DNA of 64,000 nucleotides from the NCBI GenBank assembly GCA_012729535.1, contig JAAYCY010000030.1:1-64000 (forward strand), given 5' to 3'. The DNA comes from Methanomicrobiales archaeon. GTDB taxonomy: Archaea > Halobacteriota > Methanomicrobia > Methanomicrobiales > Methanospirillaceae. The translations under genes and the position numbers were made by a program. Below are positions 63,391 through 64,000 of the stretch, in pieces. Numbering within the stretch: position 1 is the first letter of the stretch; every line of letters starts with the position of its first letter. The notes below the pieces were generated by a model. It saw nothing but the letters and a program-made list of their open reading frames with translations, ran no database searches and was not told the DNA's origin.

Positions 63391-64000
63391 ATGAGAAAGG
63401 AAATCAGAGTTCTAGCAATTGCAGGCAGTCCACGCCGTAATGGTAATTCTGAGATTCTCCTTGACGTTATCATTGAGGAAATGAAAAAGGTTCCTAAAAT
63501 TTCTTTGGAAAAGATTGTTCTCAATGAAGCGGATGTCAGACCCTGCAGGGGGTGTAATGCCTGCGAAAAACTGAATTACTGTGTCATCCGAGATGGAATG
63601 GATCTTTTGTCTCAAAAGATCATTGATGCTGATTGTATCATCCTTGCAGCCCCGATATATTGTATGAGTATTTGTGCCCAGTCAAAATCATTAGTTGATC
63701 GTGCCCAGGTGTTCAGATCACGTAAATATGTTCTAAAGCTGCCTGTTGTGCCACCTGAACGGATTGGAAAACGGTTTGGAGTTTTTATTTCAACCGCAGG
63801 ACAGGACTGGGATTACGTCTTTGATGCAGCGATTCCTGTGGTAAAATGTTTTTTTCATGTTATCGAAGTAAAAAATCGCGATATCTCGTACCTCATGGTG
63901 AGAAAAGTTGATGAAAAGGGGGCAGTGTTACATCATCCAACGGCAATAGCTGATGCACAAGCTCTATCACAAACTCTAATCAGGACTATGAAGGAGCGGC
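63391..64000 (+). CDS. iron-sulfur flavoprotein / FMN reductase (3' end outside window)
   Basis: The first 203 codons of a flavodoxin-fold Isf-like protein. The FMN loop is AGSPRRNGNSE near residue 11. The compact cysteine cluster C-x2-C-x2-C-x5-C typical of Isf (PCRGCNACEKLNYC) is at about residues 51-62. The second FMN segment is APIYCMSICAQSKSLVDR. Isf proteins in methanogens reduce O2 and H2O2 with ferredoxin. It is the last visible gene of the desulforedoxin/AhpD/peroxiredoxin run, 8 nt after the peroxiredoxin gene. The end of the gene lies past the right edge. Confidence 0.9.
   Translation, partial: MRKEIRVLAIAGSPRRNGNSEILLDVIIEEMKKVPKISLEKIVLNEADVRPCRGCNACEKLNYCVIRDGMDLLSQKIIDADCIILAAPIYCMSICAQSKSLVDRAQVFRSRKYVLKLPVVPPERIGKRFGVFISTAGQDWDYVFDAAIPVVKCFFHVIEVKNRDISYLMVRKVDEKGAVLHHPTAIADAQALSQTLIRTMKER

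Overview
ORGANISM. The window comes from a hydrogenotrophic methanogen of the Methanomicrobiales, most like Methanospirillum. The evidence is O-phosphoseryl-tRNA synthetase, methanogenesis marker protein 8, archaeal aRF1, EF-2, TFE and Trm56, the preQ0/archaeosine genes queD-queE-queC, an anaerobic ribonucleotide reductase, and many PKD, PEGA, TPR and DUF3821 surface proteins. The genus is an inference from gene content, not a database match. LAYOUT. 0-0.8 kb: start of a PKD surface protein running off the left edge. 1.0-6.4 kb (minus): overlapping operon prf1-argS-taw1-sepS, all acting on tRNA or translation. 6.5-9.6 kb (minus): queD-queE-queC, then a NUDIX hydrolase and a lipoprotein alpha/beta hydrolase. 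9.7-13.0 kb (plus): rps12-rps7-fusA, sharing a bidirectional AT-rich promoter with queD. 13.2-18.4 kb: secreted protein, HEAT protein, metG, an unknown protein and a DHH phosphoesterase. 18.5-23.8 kb: tRNA-Phe followed by a decayed tyrosine recombinase gene, a Fic protein with two palindromic putative operators, a Cys-rich small protein, a small zinc/membrane protein and long non-coding stretches. This looks like an eroded integrated element and neighbouring accessory DNA. 23.8-28.3 kb: NrdH-like redoxin plus class III ribonucleotide reductase whose C-terminus lacks the expected zinc and glycyl-radical region, then thpR-cca. 28.4-36.2 kb: TPR protein, clostripain-like protease, ROK kinase, CPA2 antiporter with RCK domains, SIMPL protein. 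36.2-39.7 kb: compact operon of wHTH protein, trm56, COG2232-type ATP-grasp, tfe and HD protein, facing an ACT-domain regulator. 39.8-43.9 kb: tRNA-Leu(GAG), secreted protein, PP2C phosphatase, solute-binding/Cache protein, methanogenesis marker 8. 43.9-53.8 kb: cell-surface block, including two tandem paralogs with pilin-like heads and PKD domains, a large DUF3821 protein, a PEGA/Cache protein and a TPR protein. 54-59.7 kb: GNAT, hemerythrin, a small unknown protein, an HTH/multi-PAS/GAF regulator and a response regulator with a degenerate kinase half. 59.9-64 kb: oxidative-stress block of rubrerythrin, RadC-like protein, flavoproteins, zinc ribbon, a 41-residue desulforedoxin, an AhpD-like protein and a peroxiredoxin. 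HOW THEY WORK TOGETHER. The left third is mostly translation and tRNA modification. The middle mixes DNA precursor synthesis, tRNA repair and core transcription. The right half is dominated by envelope proteins, sensing and oxygen defence. No CRISPR array, complete insertion sequence or rRNA gene was seen.
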